Source: Glaciimonas soli
Lineage (GTDB): Bacteria > Pseudomonadota > Gammaproteobacteria > Burkholderiales > Burkholderiaceae_D
Length of the DNA: 64,000 nt
Direction of reading: 5' to 3'
Assembly: GCF_009497155.1 (NCBI RefSeq)
Contig: NZ_WINI01000004.1
Span: forward strand, 434,001-498,000
Each line of letters opens with the position of its first letter. Positions within the stretch are counted from its first letter, which is position 1. Both the position numbers and the translations under genes were made by a program. Positions 52,319 through 62,321 of this stretch are shown here, one piece after another. Below the pieces are notes generated by a model. The model was given only the letters and a program-made list of their open reading frames with translations. It did no database searches and was not told the origin of the DNA.

Positions 52319-52358
52319 TTGATAGCGCATTAAGCCTGTGTATACTGCGTTACAGGCT
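52319..52358 (+). promoter_or_regulatory. kup promoter with overlapping inverted repeat
   Basis: TTGATA (52319-52324), a 16-base spacer, TATACT (52341-52346). The exact inverted arms AGCCTGT (52333-52339) and ACAGGCT (52352-52358) straddle the -10, so a repressor bound there could block the second kup gene. Confidence 0.55.
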
Positions 52359-52389
52359 GTAAAAGTTTTGTAAAAACACGAAGGAAACC

Positions 52390-54288
52390 ATGAGCAATAC
52401 GCAAACAGGCAATGCCCCTTTTAGCTCTGCCCGCTTCCATGTCATCACACTGGCGGCGCTGGGAGTGGTGTTTGGTGATATCGGTACCAGCCCACTTTAT
52501 GCCTTGAAAGAAAGTTTTAGCCCAGATCACGGTATCCCATTTTCTCCGGCCTCGGTGATGGGGATTATTTCCATGTTGTTCTGGTCGATCATGGTCGTGG
52601 TGACATTGAAATACATTTATTTCGTCATGCGTGCCGATAATAACGGTGAGGGTGGCGTGCTGGCCTTGATGGCATTGGCACTACGCACGGCCAAAAGTGG
52701 CTCGCGCTGGGCGCACTTTTTGATGATGCTGGGCGTTTTCGGCGCCTGTATGTTTTATGGCGACGTCGTGATTACACCGGCCATTTCAGTATTGTCAGCG
52801 GTTGAAGGTATCGAAATTGCGACGCCAGCGTTTGCCCATTTTGTGGTGCCGATTACGCTGTTGATTTTGATCGGTTTGTTTTTGATTCAAAAACATGGCA
52901 CGTCAGTAGTCGGCAAATTATTCGGGCCAGTCATGTTTTTCTGGTTCATTTCATTGGGCTTGCTCGGTTTGTTTAATATCGTCAAAGCCCCGGCAATTTT
53001 AGCCGCCATCAATCCTTATTATGCTGTTGCCTTCATGGTTGAGCATGCGAAGCTGGCATTTGTGGTGCTGGGGTCGGTGGTGCTGGTGCTGACTGGGGTT
53101 GAAGCGCTCTATGCAGACATGGGACACTTCGGCATCCGCCCTATTCGCTTCGCCTGGCTCTATACGGTGATGCCGTGTTTGATGCTGTGTTATTTCGGCC
53201 AGGGAGCTAATTTGCTGGTCAATCCTGCCGCCGTATCTAATCCGTTTTATTTGATGGTACCGGATGTCTTGTTGATTCCGATGGTGGTGTTGTCGACGCT
53301 GGCGACGGTGATCGCATCGCAAGCGGTGATATCCGGCGCATTCTCGCTGACCAGTCAGGCGATACTACTGGGTTTTGTGCCTCGCATGCGAATTTTGCAC
53401 ACATCAGAAGATGAGCGTGGCCAGATTTATGTGCCGGTGATCAACTGGATGCTGTTGATCCTGGTGGTCGCGGTCGTCGTTGCGTTCAAAAAATCGGACA
53501 ATCTGGCAGCGGCTTACGGTGTTGCTGTGACGGCCACGATGCTCATTACAACGATTTTGGCTGCAGTGGTAATGCGCAATGTGTGGAAGTGGAATCCTTA
53601 TCTGGTGGCCTTGCTTATCTCGTTCTTGTTTATCGTTGATTTCGGCTTCTTTGCCGCCAATCTGATGAAAATTCCAGATGGCGGTTGGTTCACTGTGATG
53701 CTCGGCGTGATTCTGTTCTTCTTGTTGATTACCTGGTACAGCGGGCGCATGTTGTTGCGCGCGCGGACTAAAGATGAAGGGATTCCGCTGGAACCATTTA
53801 TCGAAGGTTTGTTAGCGCATCCACCGTACCGGGTCGAAGGTACTGCGGTATTTTTGACCGGCAATGTGGAAACAGTCCCAGTGGCCATGTTGCACAATTT
53901 GAAGCACAATCGGATTTTGCATAAACGCGTTTTCTTTTTGAAAATCAGTGTCTGGGATGTGCCTTATGTCGCCGATGATAAGCGTCTGACGTTAAAAGAA
54001 ATGGGTGGTAACGTCTTCCAGTTACGCGCTGCTTTTGGCTTTAAAGAAGATCCCGATGTGCATACTGTGATGACTTTGTGTAATACACAATTTGGTCAGG
54101 AATTTGATCTGATGGATACCTCGTTCTTCCTGGCCCGCGATACTATCGTGCCAAGCAAATTACCGGGTATGTGGGAATGGCGTGAGAAGTTATTTGCATG
54201 GATGTACGCCAATGCCGCCAAGCCATCTGATTTTTTCCATATTCCGGTGAATCGGGTCGTGGAGTTGGGGACTAAGGTTGAGATGTAG
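52390..54288 (+). CDS. kup: Potassium uptake protein Kup (second copy)
   Basis: 632 residues. Same family as the copy at 42541: [55 protein letters not shown], with about 12 membrane helices and a C-terminal cytoplasmic domain. GAAGGAAACC ribosome site. Probably differentially regulated from the first copy. Confidence 0.95.
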   Translation: MSNTQTGNAPFSSARFHVITLAALGVVFGDIGTSPLYALKESFSPDHGIPFSPASVMGIISMLFWSIMVVVTLKYIYFVMRADNNGEGGVLALMALALRTAKSGSRWAHFLMMLGVFGACMFYGDVVITPAISVLSAVEGIEIATPAFAHFVVPITLLILIGLFLIQKHGTSVVGKLFGPVMFFWFISLGLLGLFNIVKAPAILAAINPYYAVAFMVEHAKLAFVVLGSVVLVLTGVEALYADMGHFGIRPIRFAWLYTVMPCLMLCYFGQGANLLVNPAAVSNPFYLMVPDVLLIPMVVLSTLATVIASQAVISGAFSLTSQAILLGFVPRMRILHTSEDERGQIYVPVINWMLLILVVAVVVAFKKSDNLAAAYGVAVTATMLITTILAAVVMRNVWKWNPYLVALLISFLFIVDFGFFAANLMKIPDGGWFTVMLGVILFFLLITWYSGRMLLRARTKDEGIPLEPFIEGLLAHPPYRVEGTAVFLTGNVETVPVAMLHNLKHNRILHKRVFFLKISVWDVPYVADDKRLTLKEMGGNVFQLRAAFGFKEDPDVHTVMTLCNTQFGQEFDLMDTSFFLARDTIVPSKLPGMWEWREKLFAWMYANAAKPSDFFHIPVNRVVELGTKVEM

Positions 54289-54308
54289 TAAGTCTTAGGC
54301 AAAAATAA

Positions 54309-54332
54309 AAAAGGAACCGATGGTTCCTTTTT
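54309..54332 (+). terminator. Terminator after the second kup
   Basis: AAAAAAGGAACC-GAT-GGTTCCTTTTTT, usable on both strands (also for the convergent DUF3567 gene). Confidence 0.88.
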
Positions 54333-54354
54333 TAGTTAGTGGAGATAAATTGGA

Positions 54355-54612
54355 TTATTGCAATGTGACAGGTTGGCTCATCAGTGGGTCGTAATTACCG
54401 AGGAAAGCATCAATATCTTCGACACTGGGTTCCGATGCAATTAGTTCTTCAACGCCTTGGCGGAAAAATTCTGCCAACGCGCCACCGAGAAAAATTTCGC
54501 GTTTAAATGATTTGTCGACGATTTCGTAGCCGCCGAATCGCAATGCTTCGCGTTGATCGTCGGCACCAAATTCAACGACGCTGTATTGGTCACTGTTGTA
54601 GATCAGGTTCAT
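54355..54612 (-). CDS. DUF3567 (BTH_I0359) family protein
   Basis: 85 residues. Matches the small conserved Burkholderiales protein: MNLIYNSDQYSVVEFGA, ALRFGGYEIVDKSFKREIFL, GNYDPLMSQPVTLQ. Cytoplasmic; function unknown. Useful taxonomic marker. Confidence 0.88.
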   Translation of the reverse strand: MNLIYNSDQYSVVEFGADDQREALRFGGYEIVDKSFKREIFLGGALAEFFRQGVEELIASEPSVEDIDAFLGNYDPLMSQPVTLQ

Positions 54613-54901
54613 ATGCGCTCCCGGTAAAGTTAGACAGAAGGTGATGATCGTTAAGCAGTTTTCAAGTCAGCAGGTGTAAATATTCTGAAATAAACGCTCC
54701 TTCTTATAAGGCGTGAATCAAATACAAATTACACTGATGAAGAAATGATGAAGCCGTTGTTGACGTTTTATTCATGTGAACGTACCGTCGATTTCAATAC
54801 TACGCCTCCACCATTTTTTGTCACGTAATAAATGTCATTTGGCAAAACGCTGTTACAGTTTTTACCATCCTCACTCACTTCCCACTGAGATTTCGCTTCA
54901 G

Positions 54902-55507
54902 ATGTCCTCCGATCGCCAACATTGCCCGCGTTGTACACGCCCAAAAAGTCATTGCGTGTGCGCATTTATCCCCCATATGGATAGTCGTACGCGTATCTTG
55001 ATACTGCAACATTCCAGTGAAGTAAAACACGCGCTTAATACTGCGCGTTTAGCTGCATTGGGTTTGTCTAATGCGACGTTGCTGGTGGGCGAGGTATTCG
55101 AGCAATTACCTGCAGTATTGGCACAAACTCAATATCAAGCTTGTTTATTATTTCCTGGCGACACGGCACTTCCTTTGATTGCGTATGCCGAGCAAGCGTG
55201 CGCGCAACCGTTGCTGTTAATTGTGCCGGACGGCACCTGGCGTAAAGCGCACAAAATACTCCATAAAAATCCGTTGCTTGCTACTCTGCCGAGAGTCGCT
55301 CTGCCTGACGGTTTGCGTTCTCGCTATCGGCTTCGCAAAGCGCCGATGGATGGCGCGGTTTCGACCCTTGAAGCGATTGTGCATGCATTGAATCAGCTGG
55401 AAGCGCCGCACAATTTCGATGCGTTGTTAGCACCATTTGAGAAGTTGATCGATGATCAAATTACGGCGATGGGCGAAGAAGTGTTTTCGCGCAATTACAG
55501 TAAATAG
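54902..55507 (+). CDS. DTW-domain tRNA-uridine aminocarboxypropyltransferase
   Basis: 201 residues from MSSDRQHCPRCTRPKSHCVC, whose four Cys (with His) form the zinc-like N-terminus. The DTW region is VPDGTWRKAHKIL (DGTW here). Family enzymes install acp3U on tRNA using S-adenosylmethionine. Start at 54776 would add 42 unlikely residues. Next gene, the receiver domain, is 150 bases away. Confidence 0.9.
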   Translation: MSSDRQHCPRCTRPKSHCVCAFIPHMDSRTRILILQHSSEVKHALNTARLAALGLSNATLLVGEVFEQLPAVLAQTQYQACLLFPGDTALPLIAYAEQACAQPLLLIVPDGTWRKAHKILHKNPLLATLPRVALPDGLRSRYRLRKAPMDGAVSTLEAIVHALNQLEAPHNFDALLAPFEKLIDDQITAMGEEVFSRNYSK

Positions 55508-55661
55508 TTGAAATTTCTCCTATCGTTAAAACATTTCGATAATGAGAAGTAACATTCATTTTTGCCAAGTAGGGTTACCATGTATCCGGCTAGTTTCCAC
55601 GCATATACTGTTTGTCGGGATAGTGTCTCCGCTCTTTTACTACCGAATAAAGAAGGTGAAA

Positions 55662-56033
55662 ATGCAACGCGCACTCATTATCGATAAGCATCCGTTGGTA
55701 CGCTTGGCACTATATGATCTTTTGACTAATGAAGATTTTACCGAAATTTCAGAAGCAAATTGCAATGAGGATGTGCTTAAACATGCTCATCAGTTGCGAC
55801 CAGAATTGATCATCATGGGAATTAATCAGTATGCGGAACTGATCCTATTGCAGAAACTCACTTTTTTACCTATTACGTCCAAAATTCTCGTGTACACAGC
55901 GGTATCAAAGGCGCATTTTTATGAGCATAATTTAGTCGCAAGTGTTGCCGCCATCATTTGCAAAACAGAACAATTATCTGCAATGAGAGATGCCATCAGA
56001 GGTGCCGCTCTGGATGGTCGCCGCATACATTAA
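55662..56033 (+). CDS. Orphan receiver-domain protein without output domain
   Basis: 123 residues from MQRALIIDKHPLVRLALYDL, preceded by AGAAGGTGAA. Fold of CheY/NarL-type receivers: the acidic IID near residue 8, LIIMGINQY where the phospho-Asp normally sits (Gly here), Thr/Ser at TAVS and Lys at ICKTE. There is no DNA-binding domain, so it ends after the receiver. Phosphorylation at the usual site looks impossible; it may act by protein binding or be decaying. Confidence 0.75.
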   Translation: MQRALIIDKHPLVRLALYDLLTNEDFTEISEANCNEDVLKHAHQLRPELIIMGINQYAELILLQKLTFLPITSKILVYTAVSKAHFYEHNLVASVAAIICKTEQLSAMRDAIRGAALDGRRIH

Positions 56034-56068
56034 GTTTCTTTCTCAACCGTCGCGAGATGTCTCTGACA

Positions 56069-57439
56069 TTACTTTTCGCGCAAGGCCCGCCTATATTGAA
56101 TAGCCTCCGCAACATGGGCTTTGGCAATATCCTTCACCCCAGCCAGATCAGCAATTGTGCGCGCCACTTTCAGCACGCGATGATAACCTCGTGCTGACCA
56201 ATTGAGATGTGTCATCGCCGTCTGTAGTAGTTTTTCTCCTGCAGTATCGGGTTTGCAGAAGGCGTCAATTTCGTTAGTGGACAGTGCCTGATTTGCCTTG
56301 CCTTGACGCGTTAATTGTCTTGCATATGCCTGTTCAACGCGATTGGCGATGATGGCAGAAGGTTCGCCATCGGCCTGTCTTTGCAGTTCATCATGGCTTA
56401 ACGAGCCGACTTGAATTTGCATGTCGATGCGATCTAACAACGGCCCGGAAATTTTGTCCTGATAACGCGCGATGTTGTCGGGTGTGCAGCGGCATTTATT
56501 GGAAGCATGTCCCAAATAACCGCAGGGACAAGGATTCATTGCGGCGATCAGTTGAAAGCATGCAGGGAAATCGGCTTGACGGGCGGCGCGTGAAATCGTG
56601 ATGTGACCCGACTCCAACGGTTCGCGCAGCACTTCTAATACGCGCCGATCAAATTCCGGCAATTCATCTAAAAATAAAACACCACGATGTGCCAATGAAA
56701 TCTCACCCGGACGCGGCGTGCCGCCACCGCCGACCAAAGCGATACCGGACGCAGTGTGATGCGGCGATCGATAGGGCCTTACCTTCCACTGCTTACTGGA
56801 AAAGCCGCTGGTAAGAGATTGAACGGCAGCAGATTCCAATGCTTCCCGATCTGTCATCGGTGGCAAAATGCCCGGGAAGCGAGACGCCAACATCGATTTT
56901 CCCGTGCCTGGCGGCCCCACCAGTAAGGCACTATGATTTCCGGCCGCAGCAACTTCCAAAGCACGTTTCGCTTGCAGTTGCCCTTTTACATCGTTGAAGT
57001 CTGGATAGCGTGGCGCATGTGTTTGTGGAGCGGGAATGTGACGAACTAAGCGACCGCTACTTTCATGCGCAGAAAAGTGAGCACATACCTGCAGCAAAGA
57101 ATCGGCAGGAAATATTGCTGCATCAGTGACCAATGCCGCTTCGTCTGCATTGTCGCGTGGCAGGATGAAGGCGCGTTGTGATCGTTGCGAGTTTGATGCG
57201 GTTGACGATGAAGTCATGGCAAACGTCATGGCCAATGCACCGCGTATCGGACGTAATTTACCCGATAAAGAAAGTTCGCCGGCAAATTCATATTGATCAA
57301 GTTCACCGCCGGGCATTTGATCCGATGCGGCCAGAATACCAAGCGCAATCGGTAAATCAAAACGGCCCGATTCTTTTGGTAAATCGGCGGGCGCTAAATT
57401 GACGGTAGTACTTAAGGTAGTATTAACAAAATGAATCAC
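56069..57439 (-). pseudogene. comM: ComM/YifB Mg-chelatase-like ATPase, N-terminally truncated by an insertion
   Basis: 456 codons open from a GTG at 57439, but the family homology begins only at TVNLAPADLPKESGRFDLP (codon 12, near 57406). The usual first ~65 residues are missing and replaced by 11 unrelated ones. Walker A LLVGPPGTGKSMLASRFP, LFLDELPEFDRRVLEVLREP and AMNPCPCGYLGH (with the Cys group) are intact. ComM is a hexameric helicase that helps branch migration in natural transformation. Truncation coincides with the start of the recombinase block, so the gene was probably interrupted by that element. Confidence 0.85.
57404..57427. repeat. Candidate element end / attachment site in comM
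   Basis: Two tandem 12-base units, GGTAGTACTTAA (57404-57415) and GGTAGTATTAAC (57416-57427), lie exactly where comM homology stops. Such half-site-like repeats are plausible recombinase binding or crossover sequences, but no partner end is in the window. Confidence 0.4.
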
Positions 57440-57495
57440 ACAGATTCGGCCCTAGGAACAGTGCCGACACGCTCAACTCGCCTACCAGGTGTAAC

Positions 57496-59424
57496 GTGAA
57501 TAGACTATTAAAAGTTGAAACGGTTAAAACTAGCCACGGCAAGGAACGCAAGACGACTTATCAATTCGATTTCACCTTATTTGGGTGCACTTCTTCAAAC
57601 TGGCTCGGCATAGTACTGCAGAACATGGCTGCGCGTTCTTTAGTGTCGTCGATGCAGACACCAGATTTTCGCCTTTTTCGTCTGTTGCTCGAAGAGTTAA
57701 AGAACAACATCATTTGTAGAAATATTTACACGAAATATCCAGGCAATGTCACCCGTAAGGACATGCACATTTTGTTTGCGCAAATGGAAAATTGCCTAGA
57801 AGATAATTTTAACTGGGGGCCGGCAGTGAAAGCGAGGGCATCGATGCATTTTCGCCGATCAATGATTGATGAAATACCGGACGGTGCATTCGGAGAGTCA
57901 CTAAGCCGGCACAATCTTTCATTTCAAACGAAACTCACTGGTCGTCACCCTCCCAGGGCGACATTAAGTGAAATGGATGTTTGTCCTGATGGATCCGGTC
58001 TTTCCCCCATTGACGCAATTCCGCATACAAATGTGCGTGATCTTAGGAGCCAGATATCTCAACGGTTAGATTTAGACTTAAACAAACTCATAAACATTTG
58101 TATTTCGGAAATAGATTTTTGGGCCGAAACCAGGAAAAAACTTGTCGATCTAGGAAGTCGGCGTTACAGCAAGTTGGAGCTAGCCGTGGCTTGCAATTTT
58201 CTAAAATACGGCGCGGACACACATCGCAACATACGGATAGTCGGTAGCATTAAACCCAGGCGTCTTATTGGGGCCTGTGCACAAGTTTGCCAAGATAAAG
58301 AGTTAGTCAAAGCAGGTTTCGTAAAATTGCGTGGAATGCCGTTAGCAATAGGATCCAATGTGCTTGAAATCCTTGGACTTGATAAAGAGCAAGTTCATAA
58401 AGTTCCGGCGGCGCAGATTCTGCAATTACCGCTGAGAGTACATTATTACGAAATCGCTGCCGCGTTTGTTTTACTTTTGGCCAATACAGCGTGGAACGCG
58501 AATTCGCTCAGACAGATGCCCGTAACCTGCATTCAGCGCGTGAAGAATGGATTTGTTATACAGGGTTTTAAACGAAAAACAGGACAGCATACTCCCGAGG
58601 TTTTCATCGATTCTGCCAACAAAGGAGGAATTCAGGCTCTGGAATTGATTCTCTGGAATCACGCGCAACTAAAAAGCTTCGGTTTTATAGCTGAGAACGA
58701 CCACAATTGTTGGTATGCCTGGCCGAGGTCTAGGATAAAGCATCAAACCGAAGCAATCGAGGATTTAGGTAGGGCCATAAAATTATGGGTATCAAAGTAT
58801 GGTATTCGCCGCTTTAGCTTAGATCAAATACGTACTCATATGCTCGTAAGGATTGCGGTCAGCCATGGCACAGCTGAGGCTGCTCGGGCCGTTGCTGGGC
58901 ATTCTTCGATTTCCACAACGGGTAGCTACCTTGATCAATTCTTGACCAATTTATTGAGCAAGAGCATAAACCTCGAATTTCAAAGACGCATCGAGGCTCA
59001 AGTAGCATTTAATTCAGAAGCGACATCGTTACAGCCAGAAACAACTGACAACGAAGTGAGGCCTCATTCTTCACTCTTTAAGTCGGTTGGAGATGGTACG
59101 ACATGCTCGAACCCTCGCAATCCGCCAAATCCCAGTTGGCTGTCAGACTCTCAGTGCGACGCAAGAAGTTGCCACTTAGACGGTGGGTGCACAAACAATC
59201 GTATAGAAATTACGAAAGATCGATTAGAAGAAATTGTTAGATTAAATTTTTACTATCAAAATCATTGGAGGCATCTATATCAAGAAAATTCAGAAAAATT
59301 CGAAAAATTTCACGGACAGGCCATTCTCTTCAACTCAGCATTATTCGAGTATCTGAAGAGTAGCGTTTTGCAGTCTGTTATTACGGCTTTGGAAGAAAAA
59401 ATAAAAAGAGAAATTGCCTCATGA
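57496..59424 (+). CDS. Tyrosine-recombinase-like protein 1 of a trio, catalytic residues partly lost
   Basis: 642 residues from a GTG (AGGTG ribosome site). The C-terminal catalytic-like domain is at about residues 310-500: LLLANTAWNANSLRQMPV occupies box I, where the catalytic Arg would be but Asn is seen; LDQIRTHMLVRIAVSHG at box II keeps Arg but has Asp for His; AVAGHSSISTTGSYLDQ supplies the His and Tyr. It may be a DNA-binding partner rather than a cutter. A Cys-rich tail (CSNPRNPPNP, CDARSCHLDGGC) is unusual. Overlaps gene 2 as ATGA. Confidence 0.75.
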   Translation: MNRLLKVETVKTSHGKERKTTYQFDFTLFGCTSSNWLGIVLQNMAARSLVSSMQTPDFRLFRLLLEELKNNIICRNIYTKYPGNVTRKDMHILFAQMENCLEDNFNWGPAVKARASMHFRRSMIDEIPDGAFGESLSRHNLSFQTKLTGRHPPRATLSEMDVCPDGSGLSPIDAIPHTNVRDLRSQISQRLDLDLNKLINICISEIDFWAETRKKLVDLGSRRYSKLELAVACNFLKYGADTHRNIRIVGSIKPRRLIGACAQVCQDKELVKAGFVKLRGMPLAIGSNVLEILGLDKEQVHKVPAAQILQLPLRVHYYEIAAAFVLLLANTAWNANSLRQMPVTCIQRVKNGFVIQGFKRKTGQHTPEVFIDSANKGGIQALELILWNHAQLKSFGFIAENDHNCWYAWPRSRIKHQTEAIEDLGRAIKLWVSKYGIRRFSLDQIRTHMLVRIAVSHGTAEAARAVAGHSSISTTGSYLDQFLTNLLSKSINLEFQRRIEAQVAFNSEATSLQPETTDNEVRPHSSLFKSVGDGTTCSNPRNPPNPSWLSDSQCDARSCHLDGGCTNNRIEITKDRLEEIVRLNFYYQNHWRHLYQENSEKFEKFHGQAILFNSALFEYLKSSVLQSVITALEEKIKREIAS

Positions 59425-62321
59425 CCCCGAACGCAGGAATTCGTCAGAACGATCAAAGAAAAATATCTTGCGCCGATATTAGAGAAGAGCTATTTCATGC
59501 GGATCTGACACTCAGTAACGATTGGGTGCTTGGATTGAAACGATTGGAGGCTAGACCCGATGAAAATCAATATTGGCGTTTCGATTTTAAGAACGCTCGA
59601 CTCCCAGCAAATTCATTGTTTCCTTACGTGCAGAGATTCAGTGACCGTACTGAGCTAATAAAAACGGTATGTCTGGTGATGCAGCGATATCTATTGCGAA
59701 GCACGAACTCGAAAGAGCGTACTAACAGGGCGAAGACGACTTTGCATAACACCTTGATGGTGATTGAATTTCTTTGGATGCAAAACGCACTTAGCCTCAG
59801 CTCAGTAGTCCCAGAGAATTTCAATTCTTTACCAGAAAAATTAGCAAAGAATGGGTGGTATAGCGCGCTCGAAATATTGGAGCGAGCTAAAAATATTCAG
59901 CCTGCAAAAATGAAAAAACTCATCAAGGCCAGAACTGCCACAGAGAATTTTGAGGGAGGAGGAGCCAAGCAGTTTGATCTGCAAGAAGCTCTTGGGACTA
60001 ACTGTAACAATGTCCTATCTTTTTTGAGAAAAAATGAAAATAAAGCCAGCCACAAAACTTCCAAAATTTTTAGTTCGCTTCCTGATGGACATGCCTCGGC
60101 AAGGACGATCACAGATAAGCTGACAATAATAAATCTACTTTACGACATTGGTCCGGAAAATGGGCTTTCGTTTCCCCCATTTGAAAAACCAGAAGCTACT
60201 GGAAATAAATTCGGAAGACCTAAGTCTCGAACTGCGAATATTCCGGTTGATATTGCCGCCAAAATAATTTCAACGGCTTATTTGTGGGTGTCTGAATACG
60301 GTTCAATCGTAGCAGAATTACTAGAAGAAGTTAGTGAAGAGGTAATCGCCGGTCGAACGCTAACTCGGAAATGGTTGGGCAGGCGACTGAAGGTATTCTT
60401 CGATAGATCCTCGAAAAGGAAGGAAGCATGTGCTGTCTTACCGTTCCCAATTGAGCTACTCGATTTTGGTCGACTCGACACGAAAGGGAAAAATTCATTG
60501 CGCGAAGCGGTACTTTGCACGATGACTAGTTGTTTCGTCGTGATCGCAACAATGAATGCTCGCCGCAAAGACGAAATATTGCATCGAAAATTCGGCCTTC
60601 GTGTAGGCGATTTGCGAATGCTTAGTGAAGATCACTCCCTGTTTGAAGTGGATTTTTATATCGAAAAAACGTATCGACGACGTGTCCCGTTCTATGTCAA
60701 TCAGCTTACGGCGGATGCGATCAAACTATTAGAGCGAATAGAGAGGGCTTTTCACCGCATCGATATTAGCGTGCCTGCCGATGACATAGTAAGGACTGGC
60801 ATAGCTGATCGAAGCCTATTTTCTTACCGCAGATTTAGCTTGATGAAAGGTGTGGGGAAAACCAGAAAGTGGTATGACTTCCAAGCTTATGCTCACGAGT
60901 CAGATGCAAGTAAATTCTTGGAACTGGCGTTAGCAGGGAGTAAAAAAATAGGAATCAGCGCGCACATGTTTCGTCGGATGTATGCGCTAGTTTTTTATTA
61001 TCAGTATGAGAATGCAGATTTATTGGCATTGATGTATCAGCTGGGGCATCGAAATTTGGAGTCAACACTGATTTATGTTACGGATCCAGATTCGCGCCCA
61101 GAATTAGAGAAAATTAGTGCGGTCATGGACATTTCGACGACGGAAATGCAGCGTGCTAGAAGACAGCACTTGGCGATAGTAGAAGAAGAATTGGCTGAGG
61201 TAGGATTTGAAAAACATGCGGAAGACGTTTTCAATATCTTATCTGGAAAAATTTATGCCGGCGGTTATGCAAAATATGTCCGGAGGATAAGCACTCGTTT
61301 TAGCCAATCAGTGCGGATTGATGTCCGTAGCGAGGATGCAATACTAGCCGCGGTGAAGCAGCGCGGACATTTTCCTCGCCCCATGCAGCATGGTCAATGT
61401 ATGGCAGGCAGGACATTGGCAATTCAATCGGCTCGATGTATAACGAAGGAAAAAGATCGGCTGCAGAGAGAGCTTGCCGGTGTAGAAATGTGTTCAAATT
61501 GTATTTTTCATCTTACGTCTCCTGCGTACTTGAAAAGTATGGATTTGGATCTTGAGCGACAAAAAGAAGAAGTTGATTTAATTACTCCCGACTCTCTAAT
61601 ATTTGAGCAAAGAAAAAGAGAAGTAGAAAATCTCGAAAGAGCTATTAATTTATTAAAAATTCGCTTTGTCAATACACCCCCTTTGTTAACTCGATGGGCA
61701 ATGAGGATGGCAATGAAGAAGTCAAACAAGAAGCCAAGCGTGGCATATCGGAATCAAGCAGCGGCCGAAGAAAATATCCTAAGAAAATCTAAAATATTAG
61801 ATGACGCATTGATCGGTGCCCGCGAGTCGATAGCTACCTATCCTCTATCGACTACACTTGTTCGACACGATGGAATGCCCATCAGCTATCCAAAAACCCT
61901 GCGCCAATTTAATCTGTGGGACGAAGTAAAAGGTCCATTTTTTCAGGGCCTAGATGCCATGCGAGTCGTTAGAAATTCAAATGAAACTCTTAGACGATAT
62001 CCTTTGCATAAAAAGCATATCGAGATCATTCTTTTTTCGTTGAACGAATTGTCTGCCGACCGTTCCACGGTATCTAGACGTAACCCATTTCGTGTGCTGA
62101 AAAATAAGCTCGAGGAATCTGAACGTTTGAGGCAGCTGCTTGAGTTAGAACCACTAGAGTTAAACAGGGACTTTCGACAATTAGACGTTCAAAAATGTAG
62201 TTTGCAGCAGGAGCTTCTGCAACTAAGGCAGTCCTTTCAAAGTGAAATTTTGAAGGCCCGCGCTGCAGGACCTCGTACTTCTTCTCGTCGTTCGGCAACT
62301 ATCTCGAAACTCCAAAAATGA
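59421..62321 (+). CDS. Large tyrosine recombinase 2 of the trio (966 aa)
   Basis: 966 residues. Complete catalytic set by eye: box I TMNARRKDEILHRKF (Arg), box II ISAHMFRRMYALVFYYQY (His, Arg), LGHRNLESTLIYVTDPD (His, Tyr) at about residues 375-560. N-terminal ~370 residues include the core-binding region; an extra ~400-residue C-terminus contains CMAGRTLAIQSARC and MCSNCIFH cysteines and a long coiled-coil-like helix (LDLERQKEEVDL, LQQELLQLRQSFQSEI). Translationally coupled to genes 1 and 3. Confidence 0.8.
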   Translation: MTPNAGIRQNDQRKISCADIREELFHADLTLSNDWVLGLKRLEARPDENQYWRFDFKNARLPANSLFPYVQRFSDRTELIKTVCLVMQRYLLRSTNSKERTNRAKTTLHNTLMVIEFLWMQNALSLSSVVPENFNSLPEKLAKNGWYSALEILERAKNIQPAKMKKLIKARTATENFEGGGAKQFDLQEALGTNCNNVLSFLRKNENKASHKTSKIFSSLPDGHASARTITDKLTIINLLYDIGPENGLSFPPFEKPEATGNKFGRPKSRTANIPVDIAAKIISTAYLWVSEYGSIVAELLEEVSEEVIAGRTLTRKWLGRRLKVFFDRSSKRKEACAVLPFPIELLDFGRLDTKGKNSLREAVLCTMTSCFVVIATMNARRKDEILHRKFGLRVGDLRMLSEDHSLFEVDFYIEKTYRRRVPFYVNQLTADAIKLLERIERAFHRIDISVPADDIVRTGIADRSLFSYRRFSLMKGVGKTRKWYDFQAYAHESDASKFLELALAGSKKIGISAHMFRRMYALVFYYQYENADLLALMYQLGHRNLESTLIYVTDPDSRPELEKISAVMDISTTEMQRARRQHLAIVEEELAEVGFEKHAEDVFNILSGKIYAGGYAKYVRRISTRFSQSVRIDVRSEDAILAAVKQRGHFPRPMQHGQCMAGRTLAIQSARCITKEKDRLQRELAGVEMCSNCIFHLTSPAYLKSMDLDLERQKEEVDLITPDSLIFEQRKREVENLERAINLLKIRFVNTPPLLTRWAMRMAMKKSNKKPSVAYRNQAAAEENILRKSKILDDALIGARESIATYPLSTTLVRHDGMPISYPKTLRQFNLWDEVKGPFFQGLDAMRVVRNSNETLRRYPLHKKHIEIILFSLNELSADRSTVSRRNPFRVLKNKLEESERLRQLLELEPLELNRDFRQLDVQKCSLQQELLQLRQSFQSEILKARAAGPRTSSRRSATISKLQK

